Shown: positions 8,355 through 17,206, numbered from the stretch's first letter. The stretch is 64,000 nucleotides of DNA from Planctomycetota bacterium (GCA_033763975.1 JANRJM010000017.1:124001-188000), one strand, 5' to 3'. Translations and numbers: made by a program. The notes: a model not told the origin generated them from the sequence alone.

Positions 8355-9074
8355 ATGTCCCGAATGTTCTCCGTGCTTTCCCTGGCCGTCGCCGTCACCT
8401 CCGGCTGCGCCTCCCTTCCCCCCCACGGCCAGTTGGCCCTCGCCCCGCTGCCCCCCGGTGTCGACTGGTCGCGCCCCGTCGCGGTCGATGTCGACGCCGG
8501 CGCCGGCAGCGTGTTCATCGAGTTCGACGATGCGCTGAAGGAGCCGCAGGTCGTCGCCATGACCGACGGCCCGGAGGGGCGTCGCGTCGCGGCGTCGTGG
8601 GCCGCCACGAGCGTCGAGGCGGCCGAGCCGCACCCGATCTTCCGGGTGCTCGCGGTCGACGAGGGCGATGCCGCGGCGGACGTCGTGATCCGCGTGCCGC
8701 GATGCGCGGGGCTGCGCGTGCGCAACATCGCCGGGGGCGTGCGGGTGATCGGCGCGGCGGGCGCGATCGATGTGCAGAGCGGGTCCGACGTGACGCCGGG
8801 GGGGAACGTGTCGGTCTCGCTGGCCGAGCCGCTCGACGCGCCGCTGCTGGTCCGCTCCGCCTCCGGCCAGGTGCACCTCGACCTGCCGGCGGGTTCGCGC
8901 GGGGTGTTCGCGCTCACGAGCGGGATCGGCATGACCTCGTTCCTCGCGCCGGAAGAGGAACTGACCGGCGCGAGCGGCACGCACGGGGAGTGGCGGGGCG
9001 TGCTGAACGGCGGCGAGCACGAATGCCGCGTCATCGCGGACAATGCCCGGGTCGAGGTGCGGGTGCGTCGGTAG
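8355..9074 (+). CDS. Putative lipoprotein with DUF4097-like beta-repeat domain
   Basis: A 239-aa protein with a short signal peptide and possible lipobox TSGC (Cys18; the -3 Thr is weak). The body is made of short beta-strand repeats (VRNIAGGVRVIG, AIDVQSG, LLVRSASGQVHLDLPAG). These resemble the putative adhesin/DUF4097 beta-helix, where successive strands carry motifs like SxxGxVxV. It is probably on the cell surface or in the periplasm. Function is unknown. The ATG at 8355 is preferred to upstream in-frame starts because it gives the signal peptide directly; an ATG three codons later is also possible. It converges on the PilZ gene. Confidence 0.68.
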   Translation: MSRMFSVLSLAVAVTSGCASLPPHGQLALAPLPPGVDWSRPVAVDVDAGAGSVFIEFDDALKEPQVVAMTDGPEGRRVAASWAATSVEAAEPHPIFRVLAVDEGDAAADVVIRVPRCAGLRVRNIAGGVRVIGAAGAIDVQSGSDVTPGGNVSVSLAEPLDAPLLVRSASGQVHLDLPAGSRGVFALTSGIGMTSFLAPEEELTGASGTHGEWRGVLNGGEHECRVIADNARVEVRVRR

Positions 9075-9129
9075 CACGACGGGGGTTGCACCCCTGCGCG
9101 ACGGACTCCGAGACGGTCTGTGCGGCCGT

Positions 9130-9948
9130 CTAGGCGGCGGCACGCGTCGGCAGGGCGACGCGGATGTACCGCCCGATCTGATCGACGATGAACGCGCGGT
9201 GCGCGGGGTTGAAGTCGAAATCGAACGCGGCGCCTACGTAGAGGTTCTGCTCGCTGTCGAGGTGCGTGTGCACGACGCGGGCCGTCATCGCGATGGGGGC
9301 GGCGATCTCGGGCGTGAGGTCGATGCGCAGCCACAGCAGGCGGATGCTCGAGGCGTTGGACGCCTCGTTCTTGTTGACGACCAGCCCGACGCCCCCGCCG
9401 CCCATGTTCATCAGCGCGGCGCCGAACTTCGGGCCCACCTCGGGCAGGATGTCCTCGGTGAAGGCGAGCGGGCGGGGATCGTCGCCCTGCATCGAGATGA
9501 TGCGCTCGCGGTTGGCGGCCTCGGCGGGCACAACGGTGATGGGATCAAGCAGGGGCCAGCACTCGACCGTCGGCAGACGCAGTTGGGCGGTAGGCACGCG
9601 GAGGAACTCGCGCCGCGCGCAGCGATCGACGTGGTCGGGCATCGCGATGCGCGCGAGCGCGCCGGTCTCGCCCATCACGGCGGAGCGGAACATCCAGCGG
9701 TTCTGCCCGACGGTCATGACGCACACGAGCGGCGTGCCCGAGGCGAGGGCGTAGGGCTTGCCCGCGGCGGCCGGAGCTTCCACCACGAGCGAATCCGGCT
9801 GCACGCGCACGAGACGCACCCGCCACATGAGGTCGGCGCCGCGGTCCTGCCCGTCGCGCGCGACCGTGATCTCCAGCCCGCCGCCCCGCTGGGCGATGGA
9901 CTCCAGCAGTTCGCGCCATCGTTCGGTTCTGGATCGGTTGGCTGGCAC
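9130..9948 (-). CDS. PilZ-domain protein (candidate c-di-GMP receptor)
   Basis: A 272-aa protein in which the RxxxR part of a PilZ domain appears as RREFLR (about 112-117) and the second half as NMGGGGVGL (about 181-189), corresponding to D/NxSxxG with Ser replaced by Gly. An N-terminal beta domain of about 100 aa precedes it, as in YcgR-type proteins. It could bind cyclic di-GMP and control motility or exopolysaccharide; FliM at 49.5 kb shows that a flagellum exists. I use the GTG at 9948, which has GGAGA with proper spacing; an ATG at 9987 is also in frame but lacks a ribosome-binding site. Confidence 0.78.
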   Translation of the reverse strand: MPANRSRTERWRELLESIAQRGGGLEITVARDGQDRGADLMWRVRLVRVQPDSLVVEAPAAAGKPYALASGTPLVCVMTVGQNRWMFRSAVMGETGALARIAMPDHVDRCARREFLRVPTAQLRLPTVECWPLLDPITVVPAEAANRERIISMQGDDPRPLAFTEDILPEVGPKFGAALMNMGGGGVGLVVNKNEASNASSIRLLWLRIDLTPEIAAPIAMTARVVHTHLDSEQNLYVGAAFDFDFNPAHRAFIVDQIGRYIRVALPTRAAA

Positions 9949-10057
9949 CGGGCGTCTCCGTGAAGGGGGCGTGCCCCCACCCAGCATCGTGCGGCGTCGG
10001 GCGGCGCTTCAGCGGGGCGCGTCGTCCGTCTGCGCCGAGCGGCGGCCTGTACGGACC

Positions 10058-12250
10058 TCACGGCCGAGAACCGGCGCGCAGCGTCGCCATCGCGCGGCGG
10101 AGATCGTCCGGCGCGGGCGGCCGCCCGGCGAACACCCAGGCGTACACGAGTTGCACCGCGAAGAGCTCTTCCGCGGGCGCCCGGGCCTGGCGCCCCCAGT
10201 CCAGCAGCGTCGCCCCGGGTTCTCGGGGCATGCGCCGGGCGAAGGCGCGCTCGACCTGTGAAACCAGGCGTGCGGCCCCGGGGTCGAGCCCGGCGTAGGG
10301 CGTGCGCCTGTTCCGCCCGGCCCGGCGGAGCGCGCCGCGCACCGCCAGGAACACCCCCACCACCACCGCGGCGCCCAGCGCGGGCAGGCCCACCCGACGC
10401 ACCAGGCTCGGGCGCGCCTCTCCGGAATCTCCGCCGTCGCCCTGCACGCGCCGGCGCAGATCCTCGATCCACCCCGCGCTCCACGGCTCGCCCGGGCGGG
10501 TCCGCCGCCCGAGCAGCCGCGACTGGGCCGCGTGGTCGAAGGTGGCGATGCGCGAGTTCCAGGTGTTCTCGACGGCGTCGAGCCAGCGGTCAAGGCGGGA
10601 GAGCACGCCCCCCTGGTTGGTCAGTCGCTGCACCTCCGCGGTGGGCGTGCCGTCAAACGTGCGCCAGACGTCGAAGCCCGCGCGCACCTCGACCCAGGCG
10701 TGCGCGTGCGCCTGGCGGACGACGTACGCGCCGGTCTCGGGGTCGACCTCGCTGGTCATGTACCCGGCGATGACGTTGGCCTCGATGCCCGCGGCACGGC
10801 AGAGCAGCGCGAGCGCCGAGGCGAAGTGCTCGCAGTGCCCGCGCCGCGTGGTCCGCAGGAAGTGCTCGGTCGCCTCGGCACGCAGCGGCGGGGCGGGCGT
10901 GTCGAGCGAGTACTCGAAGTTCAGCCGCAGATACTGCTCGAAGACCCGTGCCACCATCACGTCGTCCTGGACGGGGCGCTTCGCGGGGTCGGCCTCGATC
11001 GCCGCCTCGCGCAGAATGTCGCGGGCGAGTTCGATCACGCCCGGCGGCGGCGGCGTGACGGCGCGCCGGGCCCAGTCGTCGTCGGGGACCTCCTGCGTCT
11101 CCGGGAGCGAGCGCACGTGGTAGCGCAGGACCGGCGTCGCGGCGGTGCGCAGCGAGACGACCTTCCATCGGTCGTCGACCGTGAACTCAACCTCGCCCTG
11201 CTCGCGCGAGGTGACCTGGGCGCTGACGGGGCGGTTGAGCATGAAGACGGGCGTGCGCGCCACCGTGCCGCGCGGGCGGAACTCCTGCAGCACGATGCCC
11301 GTGACGCGCCGATCGCTGCGCAGTCGCAGGCGCTGGCCGGGCTCGCGGCGCTCGATCCGGGTCACGTCCTGCGCGATGGAAGCGGACCAGACCCCGGCCT
11401 GGTACTCGTCGAGCACGCGTCCGCGGAAGTACCGCGGGGCGAACGCGGGGCGTTCGCTGGCCGCGCTGTCGGACCGGATGCGCACTTCCATCACGGTCGC
11501 CTGCGACTCGCTGATGAGGCCGCCGCGCCCGATGTCGACGCGATCGGTGAAGCCGGTCTGGCGCCCGGTGGTGGTGGTCGAGATCGCCGCGAACTGCTGG
11601 AAGCCCACCCCGCGGGGCACGATGACGAACACGCCCCCGGCGATGAGATACCCGCCGACGACCATGAACGCGATGAGGCCGACGATGCCGGGGCGCAGCG
11701 GGCGCCACGGGACGCCCTGGGGATCGCGTTCCTGCCCGGACGAGCGGATCGCGCGGACCTGCGCCACGTACACCTGGTACGCCATCACCGCGAACGCCAG
11801 GAGCGGGGTGAGCACGCCGATCGCCACGCCCACCCACAGCGTGGTCGCTGTGAGCACCGCCCCGATGACCAGGAACACGCTGAGCGTGAGCAACTGCCCG
11901 TAGTCCTGCGCCTCGCGCTGCTCCCACAGCTTCAGCACGATGATCGCGCCCAGGAACGTCGAGAACGCCGACACCGGCGGGGCGCCCTCGATCGACCGCA
12001 CGACCGCGCCGACCAGCACGCCGAACAGGATGATCGTCGCGGCCCATCGCGGGAGGCCCCGGCGCGCCGGGCCCAACTCCGTGAAGCACCAGCCGGCGAG
12101 CGCGCCGATGATGAGCCCGGACGTCACCAGCGCGTCACCCTCGGCCATGCCGAACGTCAGCAGGCTGAGCAGCACGACCGCCAGCACCCCGACCTGCACC
12201 CGGCGGGCGAGCATGCCGCGGCGCGGCCCATCGGCGACGACGGCGCTCAT
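10058..12250 (-). CDS. TgpA-like transmembrane transglutaminase-domain protein
   Basis: A 730-aa membrane protein. The first about 220 residues hold several transmembrane helices, followed by a DUF3488/TgpA-type extracytoplasmic region. The transglutaminase core has the Cys-His-Asp triad C473 (GHCEHF), H517 (AHAHAW) and D533 (FDGTP). One more membrane helix lies at about 621-638, with a DUF4129-like tail (LLDWGRQ). The family is thought to be a periplasmic cysteine protease or transglutaminase; the substrate is unknown. The start overlaps the stop of the DUF58 gene by 4 bp (ATGA), indicating translational coupling. TgpA and DUF58 genes are commonly neighbours, often with a MoxR ATPase, which is not present here. 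Confidence 0.9.
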   Translation of the reverse strand: MSAVVADGPRRGMLARRVQVGVLAVVLLSLLTFGMAEGDALVTSGLIIGALAGWCFTELGPARRGLPRWAATIILFGVLVGAVVRSIEGAPPVSAFSTFLGAIIVLKLWEQREAQDYGQLLTLSVFLVIGAVLTATTLWVGVAIGVLTPLLAFAVMAYQVYVAQVRAIRSSGQERDPQGVPWRPLRPGIVGLIAFMVVGGYLIAGGVFVIVPRGVGFQQFAAISTTTTGRQTGFTDRVDIGRGGLISESQATVMEVRIRSDSAASERPAFAPRYFRGRVLDEYQAGVWSASIAQDVTRIERREPGQRLRLRSDRRVTGIVLQEFRPRGTVARTPVFMLNRPVSAQVTSREQGEVEFTVDDRWKVVSLRTAATPVLRYHVRSLPETQEVPDDDWARRAVTPPPPGVIELARDILREAAIEADPAKRPVQDDVMVARVFEQYLRLNFEYSLDTPAPPLRAEATEHFLRTTRRGHCEHFASALALLCRAAGIEANVIAGYMTSEVDPETGAYVVRQAHAHAWVEVRAGFDVWRTFDGTPTAEVQRLTNQGGVLSRLDRWLDAVENTWNSRIATFDHAAQSRLLGRRTRPGEPWSAGWIEDLRRRVQGDGGDSGEARPSLVRRVGLPALGAAVVVGVFLAVRGALRRAGRNRRTPYAGLDPGAARLVSQVERAFARRMPREPGATLLDWGRQARAPAEELFAVQLVYAWVFAGRPPAPDDLRRAMATLRAGSRP

Positions 12251-13449
12251 GCGCGTGCCCCCAGCCCCAGACGCTCCAGCAGGCCCCGGCGCAGCCCGCC
12301 GACGCTCATCGTGCGCACCGGCGGTTCGGGGTCAGGGTCTACGCCCAGCGCCTGCGGCGTGAACACGCCCGCGAGGTTCGAGGCGTCGATCGCGCCGGGG
12401 TCGTCCGTCACGAGCAGCACCGCGTCGCCGGACGGCGCGGGCGTCGGCGCGGACAGGCCCGGCTCGGCCAGCGCGAGCGCGTCGAGGCAGGCGCCCGCGT
12501 GCCGAGCACTCGCCGCCGGCGCCACGCGCGACGAACCGCCCAGCGCGTCGACCCCGACCTCGAGCCCCCGCGCGAGGGCGACGTTCACCAGGCCCGCGGC
12601 GGCGGAGACCACGGCCTCGGCGTGCGCGCCCTCGCTCGCGAATCGGACCGCGATCCACACGCGCGTGCCGGGGCGCTCCGCCAGTTCTCGAACCACCGGG
12701 CGGGCCAGGCGGGCGCTGGCCCGCCAGGAAATCCGGCGGATGCTGTCGCCCGGGGTGTACTCACGCAGCGCGTAGAACTCATCGCCCGTGCGCCCGCGCC
12801 GCACGGCGCGCGGAGACTCACCCCGCCCGATGCTGCGCGGAAGAACGGCGCCGTCGATCCGGGCGGCCCGCGGACGGATGATCGCCTCGCCCGGCTGCTC
12901 GAAGGTCACGCTCTTGCGGGTCAGCCCGAAAGGAAACGTCGTCGAGACGCGCACGCGGGCGAACGTCGCGCGCCCGCGGGCGCGGGGCGTCACGATGAAG
13001 ACCGAGTCGGCGGCGCCGCCGGCGCGCACGTGGGGACAGACGCTCGTGAGGGGCGCAAATCGCGCGGGCCAGGAGGCCGCGCCGTCCGGGCCCGGGAGTT
13101 CCTCGATCGTGAGGGCGAACGCCGGGATGAGGCGGTTGGAGTTTCGCAGGCGGTAGCGGATCTCGAAGGGTTCGCCGGTGGTGCCCGCGCAGGGCACATC
13201 GCGCGAGAGTTCCAGGCCCATGAGGGCGGCGCCGCTCAGCACGCCCGACATCAGCAGCCCCGCGACCCCGAGCCCGAACAGCCAGAAGAGCAGGTTGTTC
13301 TGCCCGTTGACGGCGCCCAGGACGATCACGATGACCGTGGCGGCGTACGCGACCCCGGGAATATGGAAGTGGTACCGCCGGCGCACCACGCGCGCGGGTT
13401 CGTCCCCCGGGAGGGCTCCGCCGGCCGCGGTTCGAGACATGCCCAGCAC
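12247..13449 (-). CDS. DUF58 domain-containing protein
   Basis: A 400-aa protein with two N-terminal membrane helices (about 32-47 and 52-75), a beta-rich middle with TTFPFGL (170-176), and the DUF58 signature near 221-250 (GDEFYALREYTPGD then IRRISWRASAR). A vWA-like fold follows. DUF58 proteins act with MoxR ATPases and transglutaminase proteins in cell-envelope assembly or stress, but the molecular role is unsettled. The GTG at 13449 has AAGG with an 8-nt spacer; an ATG three codons later is an alternative. It starts 3 bp after scpB stops and overlaps the transglutaminase gene, so the three form an operon. Confidence 0.9.
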   Translation of the reverse strand: MLGMSRTAAGGALPGDEPARVVRRRYHFHIPGVAYAATVIVIVLGAVNGQNNLLFWLFGLGVAGLLMSGVLSGAALMGLELSRDVPCAGTTGEPFEIRYRLRNSNRLIPAFALTIEELPGPDGAASWPARFAPLTSVCPHVRAGGAADSVFIVTPRARGRATFARVRVSTTFPFGLTRKSVTFEQPGEAIIRPRAARIDGAVLPRSIGRGESPRAVRRGRTGDEFYALREYTPGDSIRRISWRASARLARPVVRELAERPGTRVWIAVRFASEGAHAEAVVSAAAGLVNVALARGLEVGVDALGGSSRVAPAASARHAGACLDALALAEPGLSAPTPAPSGDAVLLVTDDPGAIDASNLAGVFTPQALGVDPDPEPPVRTMSVGGLRRGLLERLGLGARA

Positions 13450-13452
13450 GCG

Positions 13453-14088
13453 TCACGCCTTCGGCTTGAGTTCCGCGATGGTCGGCAGGTCTTGCAGCGA
13501 CGCGAGCCCGAAGGCATCGAGGAACGACCTGGTGGTGGCGTAGAGGAGCGGACGCCCCAGCTCCTCCGCACGCCCCTGCACCGTTACGAGCCGGCGCTCG
13601 ATGAGGTTCTTCAGCACTTCCCCGCACGACACGCCCCGGATGGCCTCGAGCTGCGCCCGCGTCACGGGCTGGCGGTACGCGATGATCGCCAGCGTCTCGA
13701 CCCCCTGGCGCGAGAGGCGCGACGACTGGCGGGCGCGGTGCAGTGCCGCGATCGTCGGGGCGAACGCCGGGAGGGTGAGCACCCGCAGCCCGCCGGCGAC
13801 CTTCTCGATGCGGAACGACCGCCCGGTGCGCTCGTACGAGGTGTTCAGCGCTTCCACGCACTCCTCGATCTGGGCCAGGGCGCCGTCGCGCGCCTGGTCG
13901 CGCACGCGGGCGCGCGTCCCCTCGGCGGGCGCGTCGTCGGGGGCGGGCGTCAGCAGCCCCACCGCCTCGGCCAGCCGGGTGGGCGGGAGCGGACGGTCCG
14001 CGCACATGAGGGCGGCCTCGACGTGCGCGGCGAGGGACGCGTCGGCCGGGGGCTGCTCGACACTGGGCGAAGGCTGCGGGGCGTCCAC
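13453..14088 (-). CDS. scpB: Segregation and condensation protein B
   Basis: A 211-aa protein of the ScpB (kleisin-associated winged-helix) family, which with SMC and ScpA forms the bacterial condensin for chromosome segregation. The family signature is clear: ETLAIIAYRQPVTR at about 130-143 followed by EAIRGV, and a C-terminal GRPLLYATT strand. The first about 20 residues are a Pro/Ser-rich extension. GTG start with AGGAGG and a 9-nt spacer. scpA, the usual neighbour, is not in the window; downstream genes are DUF58 and transglutaminase, an atypical partnership. Confidence 0.93.
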   Translation of the reverse strand: MDAPQPSPSVEQPPADASLAAHVEAALMCADRPLPPTRLAEAVGLLTPAPDDAPAEGTRARVRDQARDGALAQIEECVEALNTSYERTGRSFRIEKVAGGLRVLTLPAFAPTIAALHRARQSSRLSRQGVETLAIIAYRQPVTRAQLEAIRGVSCGEVLKNLIERRLVTVQGRAEELGRPLLYATTRSFLDAFGLASLQDLPTIAELKPKA

Positions 14089-14115
14089 GAACGGCGTCCT
14101 CCTGGCGATCCCCGC

Positions 14116-15285
14116 TCACGGGGCCGCGAGCAACTCGAGCAACTCGGGCACTCCCTGCCCCTTCGTGGCGACAGTCTCAACGATCCCGCGCCGGCCGGCG
14201 ACGTCGCGCAGGTCGCGGACGAGCTCGTTCTCGCCCGGGTGGTCGGCCTTGTTGCAGACGAAGATGTCGGCGATCTCGAGGATGCCGGCCTTGTCCATCT
14301 GCACCGCGTCGCCCATGCCGGGCGTGAGCACCACCGCCGTGCGATCGACGAAGCCGCGGATCCGCGTCTCGTTCTGCCCGGCGCCGACAGTTTCGACGAA
14401 GAGCAGTTCGACCGCGTCGGGGCCGGCGAAGGCCCCGCCGATGAGCTCGATGATCTCCGGCAGTGCGTGGTAGTCCTCGCCCCGGATGGCCAGGCTGCGG
14501 TAGTACACGCCCTCGTCGAGCGCGTTGAAGTCGACGCGGAGCCGGTCGCCCAGGAGCGCGCCGCCGGTGATGGGGCTCATGGGATCGAACGCGACGACCG
14601 CGCACCGCCGGGGGCACAGCGGGTCGCCGGCGCGCGAGCGCCGCGTGTACTCCCCCGCCATCTGGGCGACGAGCGTGCTCTTGCCGGCGCCGGGCGAGCC
14701 CGTGACGCCGATGACCCGGCGCGGGCGCCGGCGGGGCGCCCCGGGGCGGACGGCGCCGCTGTCGTGCAGCACGGAGATATCGCGGGCGAGCTGGGCCGCG
14801 GGCGTGGATGACGCCTCGAGCACGGGCAGGCGCGGGCGGACGGCATCGCGGACGGCGTTGACGATGTCGAGCAGGCCGACGCCGGTGGTGAAGCAGCGCT
14901 TGATGCCCAGGTCGAGCAGCTTGGCGACGTCCTCGGACGGGAGAATGCCCCCCATGTAGACGGGCAGGTCCGGGCGTCCGAGGCGGGCGAGTTCCTGCAC
15001 CAGCCGGGGCCCGAGCACGAGGTGCGAGTTGCTCATCATGCTGGCGGCGATGACGTCGCAGTCTTCGTCGCGCGCGGAGATGGCGAGGCTGCGGGGCGTC
15101 TGCCAGAGCCCGCTGTAGATGACGTGCACGCCGCTGTCGCGCAGCGCGCGGGCGATGACCTTGACGCCCCGATCGTGCCCGTCGAGGCCCATCTTGCCCA
15201 GCAGCACGCGCGGGCGGTGCGGGAGGTCGGCGCACCGGTCCTTCTTTTCAAACTCGGTCGTCGCGACGTTGAGCGTGGTTGTCAT
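14116..15285 (-). CDS. Fusion of cobalamin-binding domain and MeaB/ArgK-type G protein
   Basis: A 389-aa protein with two domains. Residues about 24-155 are a B12-binding domain of the methylmalonyl-CoA mutase small-domain type, including the lower-ligand motif DGHDRG (35-40). Residues about 188-389 form a MeaB-like GTPase: Walker A GSPGAGKST (196-204), FDPMSP then TGGALLGDR (233-249), ETVGAGQNE (298-306) and NKAD (345-348). This is the order found in the N-terminal half of fused isobutyryl-CoA mutase IcmF, but the mutase barrel is absent. It may chaperone or serve as the B12 subunit of a separately encoded acyl-CoA mutase. The start at 15285 has no good ribosome-binding site. No mutase gene is in the window. 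Confidence 0.9.
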   Translation of the reverse strand: MTTTLNVATTEFEKKDRCADLPHRPRVLLGKMGLDGHDRGVKVIARALRDSGVHVIYSGLWQTPRSLAISARDEDCDVIAASMMSNSHLVLGPRLVQELARLGRPDLPVYMGGILPSEDVAKLLDLGIKRCFTTGVGLLDIVNAVRDAVRPRLPVLEASSTPAAQLARDISVLHDSGAVRPGAPRRRPRRVIGVTGSPGAGKSTLVAQMAGEYTRRSRAGDPLCPRRCAVVAFDPMSPITGGALLGDRLRVDFNALDEGVYYRSLAIRGEDYHALPEIIELIGGAFAGPDAVELLFVETVGAGQNETRIRGFVDRTAVVLTPGMGDAVQMDKAGILEIADIFVCNKADHPGENELVRDLRDVAGRRGIVETVATKGQGVPELLELLAAP

Positions 15286-15332
15286 GGGTTCCGCATCCGC
15301 GTTGGGAACTGCACCGAACCATCCGGGTCGAG

Positions 15333-15338
15333 TAGCAT
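15333..15338 (+). promoter_or_regulatory. Putative -10 box of the YhhQ-family gene
   Basis: TAGCAT, 52 nt before the ATG at 15391, in the short divergent spacer between the B12/GTPase gene and the transporter. No clear -35. Confidence 0.35.
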
Positions 15339-15390
15339 GGATCGTACGGCGGCCGCCGGGCCGGCGCGATGTCCCACCGCGAGGCCCCGC

Positions 15391-16113
15391 ATGACCCACG
15401 AGCCGCACGCGTTCACCGTCCCGCAGCGGGTGTTCGTCTGGCTCGCGGCGGCGAACCTGACCGCCCTGCTGCTCGCGAACGTCGTGGGCGTCAAGCTCTT
15501 CCGGTTCGAGGTGCCCGCGTTCGGGCGGATCATCCCCGTCGAGCACACCGCGGGAATGCTCGCCTTCCCCGTCACGTTCCTCCTGACCGACCTCATCAAC
15601 GAGTACTTCGGGCGCAAGGCGGCCCGGCGTGCGGCGTACGTCGCGTTCGCGATGGCCGGGCTCGCGTGGACGCTGCTCTGGGTGGCGCGAAAGGTGCCCG
15701 TGCTGGAGGGGATCCCCGGGACGGCGACGCAGGCATCGTTCGACAACGTATTCGGGGCCGCGGCCCTGATGTACATCGCGTCCATCGTCGCCTTCCTCTT
15801 CGGCAACCTGCTCGACATCTACCTCTTCGGCGTGTTCAAGCGCCTCACCGGCGGGCGGCTGGTCTGGCTCCGGGCCAGCGGGAGCACCGTCGTCTCGCAG
15901 TTCTTCGACAGCATCATCGTGACTTTCGTGTTCTTCCAACTCCTCCAGCGGTGGATGGGCCAGGAGACGCCCTCGCTCGAGTGGACGGCCCAGACCGCCG
16001 CGACCGGCTACGTGCTCAAGTTCGTGATCGCCGTCGCGCTCACGCCCCTCATCTACGCGGGGCGCTGGACGATCCGCAACGTCTTCGGGCTCACGCCCTT
16101 GCCGCCCGAGTAA
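15391..16113 (+). CDS. yhhQ: Queuosine precursor transporter (YhhQ/VUT family)
   Basis: A 240-aa integral membrane protein with about six transmembrane helices. The family landmarks are ANLTALLLANVVGVKLF near the N-terminus, FPVTFLLTDLINEYFG (about 60-75), and ASGSTVVSQFFDSIIVTF in the second half. YhhQ proteins import preQ0/preQ1 (queuosine precursors). The ATG at 15391 is preceded by GAGG with a 6-nt spacer. It is divergent from the B12/GTPase gene and followed by an unrelated small membrane protein gene. Confidence 0.92.
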   Translation: MTHEPHAFTVPQRVFVWLAAANLTALLLANVVGVKLFRFEVPAFGRIIPVEHTAGMLAFPVTFLLTDLINEYFGRKAARRAAYVAFAMAGLAWTLLWVARKVPVLEGIPGTATQASFDNVFGAAALMYIASIVAFLFGNLLDIYLFGVFKRLTGGRLVWLRASGSTVVSQFFDSIIVTFVFFQLLQRWMGQETPSLEWTAQTAATGYVLKFVIAVALTPLIYAGRWTIRNVFGLTPLPPE

Positions 16114-16156
16114 TCGGCCCTGCCTCGGGCGGGCCGGTGCGCGGACGGCGGCGCGG

Positions 16157-16162
16157 TATGCT
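16157..16162 (+). promoter_or_regulatory. Putative -10 box of the gene at 16191
   Basis: TATGCT, 28 nt before the ATG, with the GGGAGGG ribosome-binding site lying between. No clear -35. Confidence 0.35.
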
Positions 16163-16190
16163 CGCCCCCGCGGCTCGGGAGGGCGGAACC

Positions 16191-16730
16191 ATGGGCAAGG
16201 CGGTGGTCATCGGCATGGGCGTCGTGGCGGTCGGGCTCTTCGCGGGCGTTGGCGTGCTCGCGTTCGTGAAGAGCAAGGACAAGTTCGCGGAGGCGCTGAA
16301 GCCCGCGCCCCCGCCGCCGCCCGTCGAGCCCCCGGCGGACGCACGCATCCTCGAGGACGATGTTGAGCCGGGCATGGTCGTCGGGTCGATCGTCGGCGTG
16401 CGTCGCGAGGCCGACCGGCGCGCGATCGAGGCTTCGTACGTCGGCACGTGGACGCCCAATCGCGGCTGGGAGGGCGAAGTCGTCGACGTCACCGACGAGC
16501 GCTCGGGCGTCGCGCTGCGGCTGTTCTACGCGCAGGGCGGCATGCTCTCGAGCGGGTTCTACGTCATCGCCGTGGTGCCCGCGAACGACCAGGGCGTGCA
16601 GAAGGGCGATGTCGCGACGGTGCAAGGGCGGATCAGCAAGCTCGAGATGCTGGAGACGCAGCCGCTGCCGACCTTCCGGGTCGTGCTCGATCCTGCGCGG
16701 GTGCTGCGCAATCGCACGCGGAGCCGGTGA
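16191..16730 (+). CDS. Single-pass membrane protein of unknown function
   Basis: A 179-aa protein with one N-terminal transmembrane helix (about 4-25), a Pro-rich linker (PAPPPPPVEPPAD, about 42-54) and a soluble C-terminal domain. The last about 60 residues (GDVATVQGRISKLEM to RVVLDPARVL) read like strands of a small OB-fold (tRNA_anti-like), but I cannot confirm this. No named family is recognised. The ATG has a good GGGAGGG ribosome-binding site. It converges on the RRM gene with a 5-bp gap. Confidence 0.68.
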   Translation: MGKAVVIGMGVVAVGLFAGVGVLAFVKSKDKFAEALKPAPPPPPVEPPADARILEDDVEPGMVVGSIVGVRREADRRAIEASYVGTWTPNRGWEGEVVDVTDERSGVALRLFYAQGGMLSSGFYVIAVVPANDQGVQKGDVATVQGRISKLEMLETQPLPTFRVVLDPARVLRNRTRSR

Positions 16731-16735
16731 GGGGC

Positions 16736-17059
16736 TTACCAGCCGCCCCGCCCGCCGCCCCCGCCAGACCCGCGCCCGCCGCCCCCGCCGCCGAACCCGC
16801 GCCCGCCGCCGCCTTCGCGGGGCTTGGCCTCGTTCACGACGAGCGGCCTGCCGCCGAAGTCGGCGCCGTTCAGCGCCTCGATGGCCTGTGCGGCTTCGGC
16901 GTCGTTGGGCATCTCGACGAACCCGAACCCGCGCGAGCGCCCTGTTTCGCGGTCCATGACAACCTGCGCCGAGGCGACCTGCCAGCGCTCCTCGAAGATC
17001 TGGCGGAGTTCTGCGTCGTTCGTGCTGTAAGGGAGATTGCCGACGTACAGCTTCTTCAT
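16736..17059 (-). CDS. Glycine-rich RNA-binding protein with one RRM
   Basis: A 107-aa protein: one RNA-recognition motif with RNP2 LYVGNL (4-9) and RNP1 RGFGFVEM (43-50), followed by a Gly/Arg-rich tail (about 82-107). This is the small Rbp type known from cyanobacteria and planctomycetes, where members often respond to cold. The ATG at 17059 lacks a strong ribosome-binding site. A TACACT hexamer at 17191-17196 suggests a leader of about 125 nt, which would resemble the long leaders of cold-responsive genes. Confidence 0.93.
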   Translation of the reverse strand: MKKLYVGNLPYSTNDAELRQIFEERWQVASAQVVMDRETGRSRGFGFVEMPNDAEAAQAIEALNGADFGGRPLVVNEAKPREGGGGRGFGGGGGGRGSGGGGGRGGW

Positions 17060-17190
17060 GTTAACCGTGGCCCTGCCCCGGGTTAGCCGCCCCGACACGA
17101 GACAGGCTCGACGCGACCCGGCGTGCGCCCCGAGCGTGCCGGCCGACGCACGCAACACGCTCGCCGCGATGCGTCGACCAGTTGAGCACC

Positions 17191-17196
17191 AGTGTA
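17191..17196 (-). promoter_or_regulatory. Putative -10 box of the RRM gene
   Basis: TACACT on the minus strand, about 132 nt before the ATG, in the 147-bp spacer between the collagen-like gene and the RRM gene. A TGGACA lies upstream but only 14 nt away, too close for a standard -35. Confidence 0.35.
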
Positions 17197-17206
17197 GCGA
17201 TGATCG

